Positions 9,757-18,674 of a stretch of DNA of 64,000 bases are shown piece after piece. The DNA lies in assembly GCF_014218805.1 (NCBI RefSeq), contig NZ_JACJUV010000001.1:3794501-3858500 (forward strand). Reading direction: 5' to 3'. Below the pieces are notes generated by a model. The model ran no database searches, was not told the origin of the DNA, and was given only the letters and a program-made list of their open reading frames with translations. Source of the stretch: Teredinibacter franksiae. Lineage in GTDB: Bacteria > Pseudomonadota > Gammaproteobacteria > Pseudomonadales > Cellvibrionaceae. Positions within the stretch are counted from its first letter, which is position 1; each line of letters opens with the position of its first letter. Position numbers and translations under genes: made by a program.

Positions 9757-10695
9757 ATGCGACAGCACTGTTTGCAACGGGTTTGTTTCCGGCGAAAAAA
9801 CCGTTATTTATGCCTGTTATGCCTCCTTCTGTGCTGGGTTTCGCTATGCTATTCCGAGCAGAAGCCCGAAGTTATGCACTATCGTTACTGGGATTGGGGT
9901 ACGACGCCCAAGCGCGATGACTACCAATATGCGCTGCTACAGCTAATTCTGGATAAGACTCAAGCCTCCCATGGCCCCTATCTGTTAACGCGTGAAATTC
10001 GCAGTTATAGCACCGCGAGGGTGCGACGAGAGATTAATCGCGGCAATGTTATTAATGTACGTGTCGGCCCATGGCGACCGATTGCTGCAAAAAAAGATGT
10101 TGCAGCCGAAGTTAACAGAAGTATCGATATTCCCATTGCGCGTAATTTGTTGGGTTATCGGCGCCTGCTCATTCGCAGCGCCGACTACAACAAGTTTAAT
10201 AATCTAACCGGTGAAGAGCAGCTAAAAAAATGGGTGCTTGGGCAAGGTAAAGGTTGGGAAGAGGTAAAATTCTACCGAGCCGCAGGCTACAACGTTATGG
10301 ACAACGGTAATTTGGAGACGATGTTCTCAATGTTATCGGTTGGGCGGTTCGACTACATCGCCATGAGCGTGATTGAGGTGAAATCGGTTTTAGATAATAC
10401 AAGGCACCATGCACCGCGATTCACCTTAGCACCCAAAATATTTATCTACTACCCACTGCCCATTGTTTACCATGTGAGTATGGACAGGAAGGACCTAGCC
10501 GAGCGTATTGAGGTCGGCCTTAAGGCGGCCAAAAAGGATGGAAGCTGGGATGCACTCTTGCACCACTACTTTGACGGGGAAATAACCCTAATAAAACAAA
10601 AAAATGCGGTTTTTTATACCTTGAAAAACCACCTACTACCTAAAGATTTCAAATTGGAAAAGCCGTTCTTCGAACACCCGAACCGGGGTGAATAA
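9757..10695 (+). CDS. Secreted solute-binding-like protein (SBP_bac_3-type), orphan
   Basis: A 312-residue protein with an N-terminal export signal (a basic stretch then LCLLCLLLCWVSLCYS) and the look of an extracellular solute-binding protein of the polar amino acid/SBP_bac_3 type: YALLQLILDKTQ, then LLIRSADY, then an alpha/beta C-terminal lobe ending in ...AERIEVGLKAAKKDGSWDALLHHYF, a typical last-helix motif of this fold. The frame starts with TTG at 9706; the ATG at 9757 gives a better signal and is chosen. No permease or ATPase gene is near. It shares layout and motifs with the gene at 11529, so the two are paralogues flanking the isomerase gene. A role as a sensor or binding protein is inferred, not shown. 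Confidence 0.7.
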   Translation: MRQHCLQRVCFRRKNRYLCLLCLLLCWVSLCYSEQKPEVMHYRYWDWGTTPKRDDYQYALLQLILDKTQASHGPYLLTREIRSYSTARVRREINRGNVINVRVGPWRPIAAKKDVAAEVNRSIDIPIARNLLGYRRLLIRSADYNKFNNLTGEEQLKKWVLGQGKGWEEVKFYRAAGYNVMDNGNLETMFSMLSVGRFDYIAMSVIEVKSVLDNTRHHAPRFTLAPKIFIYYPLPIVYHVSMDRKDLAERIEVGLKAAKKDGSWDALLHHYFDGEITLIKQKNAVFYTLKNHLLPKDFKLEKPFFEHPNRGE

Positions 10696-10731
10696 CGACT
10701 TTCCATTGCACGGCTTGTGTGAGCCTGCGGA

Positions 10732-11370
10732 CTACGCAGCGAGTACAGATTTCACAAACGCTTCAATGTCGGCGTCCTGGCCGTTTTCAAAAAAGCAGGA
10801 TTGGAAGCGCTCACCGGAAACCGCGTGCTTGACTAGCTCGGGGTCGATGGCCTTCATTCCATCAAGGAAAGGCTTAGTGGTGGCGTCTTTTATGCTATTT
10901 AGAATACCGGCATTAGTCACCTGAGACTCTTTGCGCTCAGGGGGGTAACCTTGGCCCTTCGCACCGGTAAAGGCCTTTTCAAAGATGTAGCGAACATTTA
11001 GCTCTGCGCCCCAGCCAAAGCCCTTGGCAAAAGGTAGAGCAAGCGCGTTACCGTTGTTAATTTGAGCAAACAGGTAAGCGTCTGCGGGGTCGATACAATA
11101 ACCACATGCAACACCGGGGTATGCGTTCAGTGACATCAGTGCGCCCTGGCCTGTGCCGCAACCGGCCACAACAAAGTCTACTGCCTTAGAGTTAAGCAGT
11201 AGCCCGGCAATAATACCGAGGTGGATATAGGTAAGGCGGTGATCGTTATCGCCGTCCATTCCCACGTTGAAAACACTGTGATCCAAGTCTGAGGCAACGG
11301 TGTTTAATTGTTCCAGCACAATCGGGTTTTTGGCCGCTTGACTGAACTCATTCATCAGGGCAATTTTCAT
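10732..11370 (-). CDS. RpiB/LacA/LacB-family sugar isomerase, candidate DhuI-type keto-uronate isomerase
   Basis: The protein has the RpiB-family nucleotide-like fold and the Cys-containing active-site loop VAGCGTGQG (Cys71). At 212 residues it is longer than ribose-5-phosphate isomerase B (about 150), with a C-terminal extension of some 60 residues. In pectin and glycosaminoglycan degraders a long RpiB relative, DhuI, converts the 4-deoxy-5-keto uronate released by unsaturated-uronyl hydrolases, replacing KduI (family knowledge). Location between a PL1 and a GH105 gene fits that job well. It is transcribed against its neighbours, from a good SD (GGAG) in a 158-base gap it shares with the gene at 11529. 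A pentose-phosphate role cannot be excluded. Confidence 0.75.
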   Translation of the reverse strand: MKIALMNEFSQAAKNPIVLEQLNTVASDLDHSVFNVGMDGDNDHRLTYIHLGIIAGLLLNSKAVDFVVAGCGTGQGALMSLNAYPGVACGYCIDPADAYLFAQINNGNALALPFAKGFGWGAELNVRYIFEKAFTGAKGQGYPPERKESQVTNAGILNSIKDATTKPFLDGMKAIDPELVKHAVSGERFQSCFFENGQDADIEAFVKSVLAA

Positions 11371-11528
11371 GAAACAACTCCTATCAACAAAAAGCCGCGA
11401 TTATAGGTATTGCCAGGCTCGCGGGCAAACGGGTCAGGACAAAAATCATTGGTTTTTGATCTAAGGTGCTTGTTCTGGGGTTTGTCGGTTCGACTTTACG
11501 CTTAGGATTATTGCGTTATGCTTAACCA

Positions 11529-12476
11529 ATGGTCAAATCAATCGTTCAATTCCTTTTGGTCTACCTGCTCTTTGGCTCTGCCAGTGCTTGTGAGCTATTG
11601 CCAGACCAAAACCAGCCCGTTATCAATTTCCCCCATAAGTTTAAAGAGAACCTCAAGGAGCAGGGCTATGTTTTTAGCCTGCTACGCCTCGCATTACAGA
11701 AAACTGAAGTCGATTATGGCCCCTGTCGCGCTCATTTGGTAATGAACGCATTGCCGGTTAAGCGCACGGAAATGTACCTAGAAGGCGGCGACTTACTGCA
11801 AGTGGTAGACCTATCCATACGCGCCGACCGAACTGAACGGTTTTTGGTGGTACCGGTTCCTCTGTATAAAGGCCTGGCAGGCAACCGCATATTCCTTATT
11901 CGTAAAGGCGAAAGCGCTAAGTTCGCAGACATACAAAATGTGGGAAGCCTGAAAAGGTTGTCGGCTGGTCAAGGTGAAAAATGCGTGGACACTAGCATAT
12001 TGCGTGCGAATGGCCTCACGGTTAAAACCACCGCAAATATCGACTCGCTGATTGATATGCTCACGCACAAGCGCTTTGACTATTCCCCCCGAGGTGCAGC
12101 CGAAATATTTTCTGAAATAAACATTTATGGTGAATATGCAATAGAAGTTGAACCTGCGCTAATGATCACTTACCCCTTTATGACAGCCTTCCACTTGAAT
12201 AAGCAACAAACAAAGCTGGCGGAGCGCTTGAGCGTGGGATTGGATCGAGCCATTGATGATGGTGCGTTAGATAAGCTGTTCTATGCCCACACCACAACCC
12301 GTTCGGTTTTGACAGACTATAATTTTTCTGGTCGCCGAATTATTCCTTTGTGCAACCCTAATATTCCCGATTGGGTGCCCCTCGAAGACGACAGGTACTG
12401 GATACGGCCCTGGCCTGCCACAATAAAACGTCGCGAGCCCTGTGGCGATACCGGTAAAATCTTACTTGGGAACTAA
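11529..12476 (+). CDS. Secreted solute-binding-like protein, paralogue of the gene at 9757
   Basis: A 315-residue exported protein (signal MVKSIVQFLLVYLLFGSASA, then Cys-rich start CELLPDQNQ). It follows the same plan as the 9757 product: FSLLRLALQKTEVDYGPC, NRIFLIRKGES, LSAGQGEKCVDTSIL, IDSLIDMLTHKRFDYSPRG and the C-terminal KLAERLSVGLDRAIDDGALDKLFY. This is an SBP_bac_3-like two-lobed binding protein without a partner transporter. The C-terminal 50 residues are rich in Pro, Trp and Arg and are not typical of the family. The ATG at 11529 is preferred over an out-of-frame ATG at 11518. It is divergent from the isomerase gene, which suggests shared control. Confidence 0.7.
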   Translation: MVKSIVQFLLVYLLFGSASACELLPDQNQPVINFPHKFKENLKEQGYVFSLLRLALQKTEVDYGPCRAHLVMNALPVKRTEMYLEGGDLLQVVDLSIRADRTERFLVVPVPLYKGLAGNRIFLIRKGESAKFADIQNVGSLKRLSAGQGEKCVDTSILRANGLTVKTTANIDSLIDMLTHKRFDYSPRGAAEIFSEINIYGEYAIEVEPALMITYPFMTAFHLNKQQTKLAERLSVGLDRAIDDGALDKLFYAHTTTRSVLTDYNFSGRRIIPLCNPNIPDWVPLEDDRYWIRPWPATIKRREPCGDTGKILLGN

Positions 12477-12684
12477 TCGTTTACCTATACGGTTATTGCC
12501 GGCTGAATGCTCACCCCGAATCAGAAAATGATGCCGCTAAAGGCAGTTACGCGTATTTCCAGTAACATAGCTTGTTTATGGCAATGGTCAGTTTCCGAAT
12601 AAAAATAGTGAGTGGCGGTTGATTGTTTTTTTTCGTAAGGTAATGGCTGGCTGCGGAATTATTATGAAATGGGAGAGTTAATGA

Positions 12685-13857
12685 ATGAATGGTGTAAAAA
12701 TTACTCTGTTGTTAGTAGGGGTTTTGTTTTTTTCTGCGAGCGCATTCCCCGCAGGCAAGGGCGTGGGAGAGGCCTTTTCTGATGCCATAATTCAGCGTTA
12801 CCAGCCGACAATAGATGCAGTAACGCACCACGGTTGGGATCATTCCAATAGTGTAGTGTTGCATGGTATGGAAAAAGTATACAAAAATACCGGCAAAAAA
12901 GCTTATGTGACCTATATAAAACGCTATGCCGATGCGTTTATAAATGCCGATGGCAGCATTACCGGCCTGCTCACAACCTTGGACGGCATTAACCCTGGTG
13001 TGAACTGTTTGTTTTTATATGAAGAAACCGGCGATAAAAAATACCTAAAAGCCGCGCAAAATATGCGCGACTATTTGTTGGGTGAAAAATCGCCTTTCAA
13101 CAAAACGCCCGATGGTGCTTACTGGCATAAAAACAACTCAAAATATACCAATGTGTCATCAGTCGATGGTTTGTATATGGTGCAGCCGTTTTTAACGCGC
13201 TATGGGGTTATTGCGAATGATGCGCAAGCCATAGATACCGCTGTAGAACAAATATTATTGGTGTCTGAACGCTCGTTCAACATTAAATTTAATTTGCCTT
13301 TTCATGCTTGGAATTACGACAAAACTAAACCTTGGGCTAATCCCATTACGGGCACGTCCAGCCAGTTTTGGTCGCGGGCCTCGGGCTGGTACGCCATGGC
13401 GTTGGTGGATGTGCTGGCCGTCTTGCCCAAAGAACATCCGGGTTATTCAAAAATAGTTTACCTGTATAAAAATTTGGCTAAAGGCTTGAAAGCGGTACAA
13501 AACCCAGCCAATGGCTACTGGTACCAAGTGTTAGATGCCGTGGGTAAAAAAGATAACTACCCCGAGGCGAGCAGTACCGGCATGATCGTTTACGCTTTAC
13601 AAAAAGGCGTGGATTTAAAAATACTGGACAAAAGCTACAGCAATGTTGCACAAAAAGGCTGGCAGGCACTGCAAGCAGATATAACCACCTATAAAGACGG
13701 CGGCCCACAAATTAATTCTGTTGCACCGGGAATGGGCAGTCAGAATAGTTATGAAGATTATGTCGCTATTCGGCCTGTTAGTATTCCGGCGCCAGAGGGC
13801 AAGCAGCATATGCACGGCTACATGGCCATACTCATGGCGGCTTCGGTAATGGAATAA
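12685..13857 (+). CDS. Unsaturated rhamnogalacturonyl/galacturonyl hydrolase, GH105
   Basis: Hydrolyses the unsaturated uronic acid from the ends left by pectate or rhamnogalacturonan lyases. A signal peptide (MNGVKITLLLVGVLFFSASAFPA) makes this copy exported, probably periplasmic. Family motifs: GWDHSNSVVLHGMEKVYKNTG, LTTLDGINPG, SSVDGLYMVQPF with Asp161 as the likely catalytic residue (equivalent to YteR Asp143), HAWNYDKTKPWANPITGTSS, FWSRASGWYAMALVDVL and the end motif HMHGYMAILMA. Length 390 is normal. SD GGGAGAG lies before the ATG; an ATG four bases upstream is out of frame. Its product would feed the isomerase encoded at 10732. Confidence 0.93.
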   Translation: MNGVKITLLLVGVLFFSASAFPAGKGVGEAFSDAIIQRYQPTIDAVTHHGWDHSNSVVLHGMEKVYKNTGKKAYVTYIKRYADAFINADGSITGLLTTLDGINPGVNCLFLYEETGDKKYLKAAQNMRDYLLGEKSPFNKTPDGAYWHKNNSKYTNVSSVDGLYMVQPFLTRYGVIANDAQAIDTAVEQILLVSERSFNIKFNLPFHAWNYDKTKPWANPITGTSSQFWSRASGWYAMALVDVLAVLPKEHPGYSKIVYLYKNLAKGLKAVQNPANGYWYQVLDAVGKKDNYPEASSTGMIVYALQKGVDLKILDKSYSNVAQKGWQALQADITTYKDGGPQINSVAPGMGSQNSYEDYVAIRPVSIPAPEGKQHMHGYMAILMAASVME

Positions 13858-14068
13858 TAGATTTCCGCACTTATCGTTGTGCATTCCGGCGGGTACCGCT
13901 CGCTGGTCTGTTCCGGCCTAGACCAAAATCCTCTGAGTGTCTGTGTTTTAACCCTTCCTTGGGGGTGTATAAAACTGCCAATTTCCACCATCGGTATGGT
14001 TACCAAATAAGTAATTTAATACTTTTTGTTATCTTTACAGCGGCGTGTGGTGGGCGTACCCTAGCACT

Positions 14069-14083
14069 ATTGGTAAGGCCAAA
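14069..14083. promoter_or_regulatory. ATTGGTAAGGCCAAA site upstream of PL9
   Basis: The 407-base gap between the GH105 and PL9 genes contains no gene. This site matches 13 of 15 bases of the palindrome upstream of the CE8 gene (ATTGGTAATGCCAAT) and lies 182 bases before the PL9 start. A weaker relative, GGTATGGTTACC, lies near 13993. Possible shared operator for a hexuronate-responsive repressor; inference only. Confidence 0.4.
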
Positions 14084-14264
14084 CTGCGTTGGCTGGTATA
14101 ACACTGATGTATCGTTATACGCTTATTGATAAACCAAGCCCGTAGTCCGAACCCTTCCCCTCGAGTGGGCTTGAGCAGAAAAAAATAAAAAACTGCGTTT
14201 ATATTTCTTGCACGCTCTGGTGTGCGCACAATAGCAACTAACTGGTTTATTAGAGGACGCTCTC

Positions 14265-17069
14265 ATGCCCGTAAACACTTCATTTCGGCGGAAATGTGTG
14301 AATGCCGTTATTGGCTCGCTATTTCTATCTTGCTTGGTTTCTCAGGCCCACAGTTTGACGTGCGATTACGCTGTATCTAACGACTGGGGTTCTGGTTTTA
14401 CCGCCAATATGACGGTAACAAACGATTCCTCTTCCACCATCAGTAATTGGCAAGTAAATTGGCAGCATGCCAGCGGCACAACATTAGCTAGTGTATGGGG
14501 GGCGAATTACACTGGGTCTAACCCTTATGTGGCAACGCCTGCAGCCTGGAATTTATCCCTCGCGGCGGGTAGCTCGGTCAGTTTTGGCATTCAGGGAAAC
14601 GGCGACGACTCCAGCGCAACCGTTTTAGGGTGTTCGGCCGACGGCACCAGTAATTCAAGTTCCAGCAGCAGCTCCTCTTCAAGCTCCAGCAGCTCCAGTT
14701 CTTCCTCAAGTTCCAGCTCTTCTTCGAGTTCCAGCTCTTCTTCGAGTTCCAGCAGTTCTTCTAGCAGCTCGTCTTCCGTGCAAGCGAATAACACGGTCAC
14801 CATCCAGGAAGATGAGGCAGGCTTTTGCGGTGTTGATGGCTCCATAGACACCAACAACGCAGGTTTTACCGGTAGTGGCTTTGCTAATACCGACAATGCC
14901 AACGCAACCGGCATTGATTGGGCGGTGAGTGGCGACGCAGGTACTTATACCGTGCGCTGGCGCTTTGCCAATGGTTCTACCACCAATCGTTCTGGTGTAT
15001 TGAGCTCAAACGGAGCAAGCCTATCCACAGAAGACCTTGTGGGTACTGGCGGTTGGACAACCTGGGCAACCACCTCGGTTAACTTGAGTCTTGCCGGTGG
15101 TTATAAAGCCTTACGCCTACAGGCCAATCAGAGTGCGGGCCTTGGTAACGTAGATTACATCGAAATTACTGGCCCTAACGTAGTGGTAGCATCGTGTGAT
15201 GGACCGGGCACATCGTCTAGTAGCAGCTCATCTAGCAGCAGCTCCAGTTCTTCCAGTAGCTCCAGTTCTTCCAGCAGTAGCAGCTCTTCCAGTAGCTCTA
15301 GCAGCAGTAGCTCCAGTTCTTCCAGCAGCAGCTCTGTTCCTTCGTCCAGTAGTAGCTCAAGTTCTAGCTCCTCAAGCAGCGTAATGTCTGTACTTACCCT
15401 GCAAGAAGAAAGCGCCGGTTTCTGTTCAGTTGATGGTGATTCTTCCGAAAGCTCCAATGCCGGTTTCACCGGAATCGGCTACGCCAATACGGATAACGCA
15501 AACGGCACAAGTATCGTATGGAGCGTAAATGCCGCAACTAGCGATAACTATAAACTGGAATTCCGCTTTGCCAACGGCGGCAGTGCGTCTCGCCCCGGTG
15601 AATTAACCATTAATGCGGGCAGTGGCGGTATTTATACAGTAGACCTTGCAGCAACCGGTGGCTGGACAAGCTGGCAAACGGTAGTGGTGTATGTGGATTT
15701 AGTGCAGGGTGAAAACACCCTTGAGCTAACGGCAACTACCAGCAGTGGGCTGGCGAATGTTGATTACCTGAGTATTGAAGGTGTTAACCTTTCTGCGGGT
15801 GATTGTGGTGGCAGCTCCTCTAGCTCCAGCTCTTCTTCTAGTTCCAGCTCCAGTTCCAGCTCGTCCGACCCCTATGTAACAGGCTGTGGAACCGAGAGCA
15901 GTAACATTACCGCTTCACGTACCTACTACGTAACACCGACCGGCTCTAGCAACGGCAGTAGCTTTAACTCGCCTATGAGCTTGAATGCAGCACTTTCGGC
16001 TGTGGGTGCTGGTGAAATGATATTGCTGCAACCGGGTACCTACCGTGTTGCATACAGTGCAGGGTCGAAAAATACAATTACCCTTTCTAAATCGGGTAAC
16101 AGTGGTGCCGAAATAAAAATGGTGGCAGCCAACTGTGGTCGCGCGGTTATCGATTTCCAATTCCCTGACAACACCTGGGTGCAAAATTCCTACGGTTTCC
16201 ACCTAACCGGTAACTACTGGTTCTTTAAAGGTATAGACATAACGCGTGCAGGTTATCAGGGCGTGTATGTTATTGGCGCAAACAACACCTTCGAAAACTG
16301 CGCGTTCTACAATAACCGCAACACCGGCTTAGAAATAAACAAAGGCGGTTCATACACCACGGTCATTAACTCCGATGCCTACCGCAACTACGACCCTAAA
16401 AAATTCGGCAGCATGGCCGATGGATTTGGGCCCAAACAAACCCAAGGCCCCGGCAACACGTTTTATGGTTGCCGCGCGTGGGAAAACTCCGATGATGGCT
16501 TCGACATGTACGACAGTCCCGAAGTGGTAACGGTAGAAAAAAGCTGGGCCTTCCGCAACGGTGTAGATGTATGGGGTTATGGTGACTTCGCGGGTAATGG
16601 TAACGGCTTTAAAATGGGCGGAAATGCGATAGCGGCCAATAATCGTATTACCCAGTCGGTTGCTTTTGGTCACCCAAACAAAGGTTTTGACCAAAACCAC
16701 AACACGGGAAGCGTTACGGTGATGAACTGTACCTCCTACAATAATGGCTTGGATTATGGTTTTGGTGGCGACCTAGATTCCGGTCATCAACTTTACTTCC
16801 GCAACAATGTTTCCATTAGTGGAACCGCCGACGTACAAAACGCCGACTCACGTAACAACTCGTGGGACATAAGCGTAACCGCAAACAGCTCAGACTTTGA
16901 AAGCCTGAACCTAAACAACGCAACGGTAGCCCGCAACCCAGACGGTACCCTGCCGAACAATGGCCTATTCCGCTTAAATGCCAACAGCGATTTAATTGAT
17001 GCTGGTGTAAACGTGGGCTTGCCCTACCAAGGAAATGCACCAGACCTTGGTGCTTTTGAGAAGCAATAA
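14265..17069 (+). CDS. Modular pectate lyase: CBM2 - CBM35 - CBM35 - PL9
   Basis: Secreted pectate lyase of 934 residues. After a signal peptide come a CBM2-like module (about 30-125, starting CDYAVSNDWGSGFTANMTV), a polyserine linker, a CBM35 (about 170-310, DEAGFCGVDGSIDTNN, WRFANG), a second linker, another CBM35 (about 375-505), a third linker and the PL9 beta-helix (about 530-934). Taking Dickeya Pel9A as guide, the calcium-binding aspartates line up at a constant offset of 510: Asp719 in MADGFGPK, Asp743, Asp744 and Asp747 in NSDDGFDMYD; the catalytic lysine lines up as Lys783 in NGFKMGG. All are present, so the enzyme should be active. CBM2 usually binds crystalline cellulose or xylan, so it likely holds the lyase on plant cell walls. 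A terminator follows. Confidence 0.94.
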   Translation: MPVNTSFRRKCVNAVIGSLFLSCLVSQAHSLTCDYAVSNDWGSGFTANMTVTNDSSSTISNWQVNWQHASGTTLASVWGANYTGSNPYVATPAAWNLSLAAGSSVSFGIQGNGDDSSATVLGCSADGTSNSSSSSSSSSSSSSSSSSSSSSSSSSSSSSSSSSSSSSSSSSVQANNTVTIQEDEAGFCGVDGSIDTNNAGFTGSGFANTDNANATGIDWAVSGDAGTYTVRWRFANGSTTNRSGVLSSNGASLSTEDLVGTGGWTTWATTSVNLSLAGGYKALRLQANQSAGLGNVDYIEITGPNVVVASCDGPGTSSSSSSSSSSSSSSSSSSSSSSSSSSSSSSSSSSSSSSSSSVPSSSSSSSSSSSSSVMSVLTLQEESAGFCSVDGDSSESSNAGFTGIGYANTDNANGTSIVWSVNAATSDNYKLEFRFANGGSASRPGELTINAGSGGIYTVDLAATGGWTSWQTVVVYVDLVQGENTLELTATTSSGLANVDYLSIEGVNLSAGDCGGSSSSSSSSSSSSSSSSSSDPYVTGCGTESSNITASRTYYVTPTGSSNGSSFNSPMSLNAALSAVGAGEMILLQPGTYRVAYSAGSKNTITLSKSGNSGAEIKMVAANCGRAVIDFQFPDNTWVQNSYGFHLTGNYWFFKGIDITRAGYQGVYVIGANNTFENCAFYNNRNTGLEINKGGSYTTVINSDAYRNYDPKKFGSMADGFGPKQTQGPGNTFYGCRAWENSDDGFDMYDSPEVVTVEKSWAFRNGVDVWGYGDFAGNGNGFKMGGNAIAANNRITQSVAFGHPNKGFDQNHNTGSVTVMNCTSYNNGLDYGFGGDLDSGHQLYFRNNVSISGTADVQNADSRNNSWDISVTANSSDFESLNLNNATVARNPDGTLPNNGLFRLNANSDLIDAGVNVGLPYQGNAPDLGAFEKQ

Positions 17070-17086
17070 CCCCGCTTCTCTAAAAC

Positions 17087-17117
17087 AAAAGGCCGGGCGA
17101 TCCCCGGCCTTTTTTTA
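17087..17117 (+). terminator. Rho-independent terminator after PL9
   Basis: GGCCGGG-CGAT-CCCCGGCC flanked by A-rich sequence and followed by a T run. It starts 18 bases after the stop codon. Confidence 0.92.
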
Positions 17118-17328
17118 TGCACAAGGAAGTGCTAATGCCGTGAAGGCCAGGGATGGTCGAGAGCGGCGATGCACAAGGAAGTGCTAATGCCGTGAAGGCC
17201 AGGGATGGTCGAGAGCGGCGATGCACAAGGAAGTGCTAATGCCGTGAAGGCCAGGGGCAGCTCAATTGCATCCCTGCAATCGCTGCATTAGTGCTTTCCT
17301 GCACGTCATGGTCGAGAGCGGCGATGCA
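17117..17328. repeat. 52-base tandem repeat, about 2.7 copies, with a broken extra copy
   Basis: Copies begin at 17117, 17169 and 17221, each starting ATGCACAAGGAAGTGCTAAT and containing CCAGGGATGGTCGAGAGCGG. The third copy is interrupted after CCAGGG (17256) by about 50 bases that include TGCATTAGTGCTTTCCTGCA, close to an inverted version of the unit start. The unit end ATGGTCGAGAGCGGCGATGCA then reappears at 17308-17328. No coding meaning is apparent. Confidence 0.9.
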
Positions 17329-17610
17329 TTCTTCAAAGTTAAATTCGAATCATGCTCGCTACTATGTGCAGGGGTTCGGGATAATGTTAAAACCCTTACG
17401 CACCTCCGATTCAGTCACTCCCATGAACGCGGTAGTCTAGTATCGAAACAGTGTGCGCAAACCTATAGCCCCGTAGGTAGGCTAGAGCAAAGCCTCTGTG
17501 CTCAAAATACCAAAATAATTCAATGTGCCTTTTGCCACCGTTATACCGCGGGTGAAACCGATATAAGTGTATATACTGAATAGGTTCACTTAATCAACGG
17601 CAATCATCTA
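17329..17610. other. Intergenic region before the WYL regulator
   Basis: About 280 bases with no supported gene. A 105-codon open frame across 17266-17583 has no family resemblance, runs through the repeat and is not accepted. The region should hold the promoter of the WYL gene; no clear motif was identified. Confidence 0.4.
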
Positions 17611-18570
17611 ATGGATAAATTCGACCGCTTCCAACAACTGCATCGTTTATTCCGCTCACGAAAAAGACCTATTCCTATAAATGAGATAGCCACCAAGCTC
17701 GAATGCTCCGAAGGCACTGCAAAAAGACTCATAAACCAATTGCGAGACTATTGGCAGGCGCCGCTTGAATACAGCAAAGAGCACAATGGTTGGTATTACG
17801 AATCAACATTATTAAAAAGCTTCGAGCTACCCGGCTTGTGGCTTACGGCGGAAGAATTACAATCACTAACCGCGCTGCTACACCTAATAGAAAATATGAG
17901 CGAAGGGGTGCTAAATAGCGAGTTGAGCGTAGTAGAAAAAAGCATCCACAAGCTAATAGGTGCGCGCGGCATTAATTCTGCAGAAATAACACAGCGCATA
18001 AAATATTTACCCATGGCCAAGCGCCATACAAATCATCATATTTACACGGCAGTAGCCGATGCCCTTATTCAGCGAAAACAACTCACTATTGTGTATCGCG
18101 ATTACCACAACAAAAAAACCACTCGTACCCTTAGTCCTCAAACGCTAGTGTACTACCGCGAAAACTGGCATCTAGATGCCTGGTGCCATTTACGCAACGA
18201 ACTGCGCACCTTCTCCATTTCGCGAATAGAAAGGCTAGAAAAAGAAAAGCAAAAAGCCAAAGCTATTCCCGAACAGCAACTGGCAGAGCACTTTGCCAGC
18301 AGCTTTGGCCTGTTTGCGGGCAAAGCCAAACACACAGCCAAACTTCGCTTTTATCCGGAAGTTGCCCGAGAAATTGCCAGCCAGCAGTGGCACCCAGAAC
18401 AAGAGGGTGAATGGAAAAATAAAAATTACCTATTAACTATACCCTACAGCCACGATGCTGAATTGGTAATGGAAATACTCAAATACGGCAATAACGTAGA
18501 AGTTTTGGCGCCTGCGGCCTTAAAAGGGCGTGTAAAAGATAAATTAAAGGGCGCGCTGCAATACTATTGA
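17611..18570 (+). CDS. WYL-domain transcriptional regulator next to the cas genes
   Basis: A DNA-binding regulator of 319 residues. The N-terminal helix-turn-helix is visible (IPINEIATKLECSEGTAKRL, about residues 21-42), and a WYL domain lies in the middle (LTIVYRDYHNKKTTRTLSP, then YYRENWHLDAWCHLRNELRTFSISRIERLE). A C-terminal WCX-like extension ends in ...LVMEILKYGNNVEVLAPAALKGRVKDKLKGA. WYL domains are thought to sense nucleic-acid-like ligands, and WYL regulators commonly accompany CRISPR-Cas and phage-defence loci (established association). It ends 104 bases before cas1 on the same strand, so it is a likely regulator of this system. Whether it represses or activates cannot be told from sequence. 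Confidence 0.88.
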   Translation: MDKFDRFQQLHRLFRSRKRPIPINEIATKLECSEGTAKRLINQLRDYWQAPLEYSKEHNGWYYESTLLKSFELPGLWLTAEELQSLTALLHLIENMSEGVLNSELSVVEKSIHKLIGARGINSAEITQRIKYLPMAKRHTNHHIYTAVADALIQRKQLTIVYRDYHNKKTTRTLSPQTLVYYRENWHLDAWCHLRNELRTFSISRIERLEKEKQKAKAIPEQQLAEHFASSFGLFAGKAKHTAKLRFYPEVAREIASQQWHPEQEGEWKNKNYLLTIPYSHDAELVMEILKYGNNVEVLAPAALKGRVKDKLKGALQYY

Positions 18571-18674
18571 TGAGTAAAGTGGGTTTGACGTAAATCACTG
18601 GATATATCGCCAGTTTATGTTTTGCTGTAGTGGGCATGTAAGCTAGGTGTAATTAACCTATTGGGGCCAGATAA

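Noticed and set aside
14591..15469. Minus-strand frames rich in LELEEL opposite the PL9 gene, with similar ones at 47.3, 53.1 and 56.0 kb
   Set aside because: They are complements of polyserine linker DNA, not genes.
17266..17583. A 105-codon open frame before the WYL gene
   Set aside because: It crosses the 52-base repeat, has no good start and no family resemblance.
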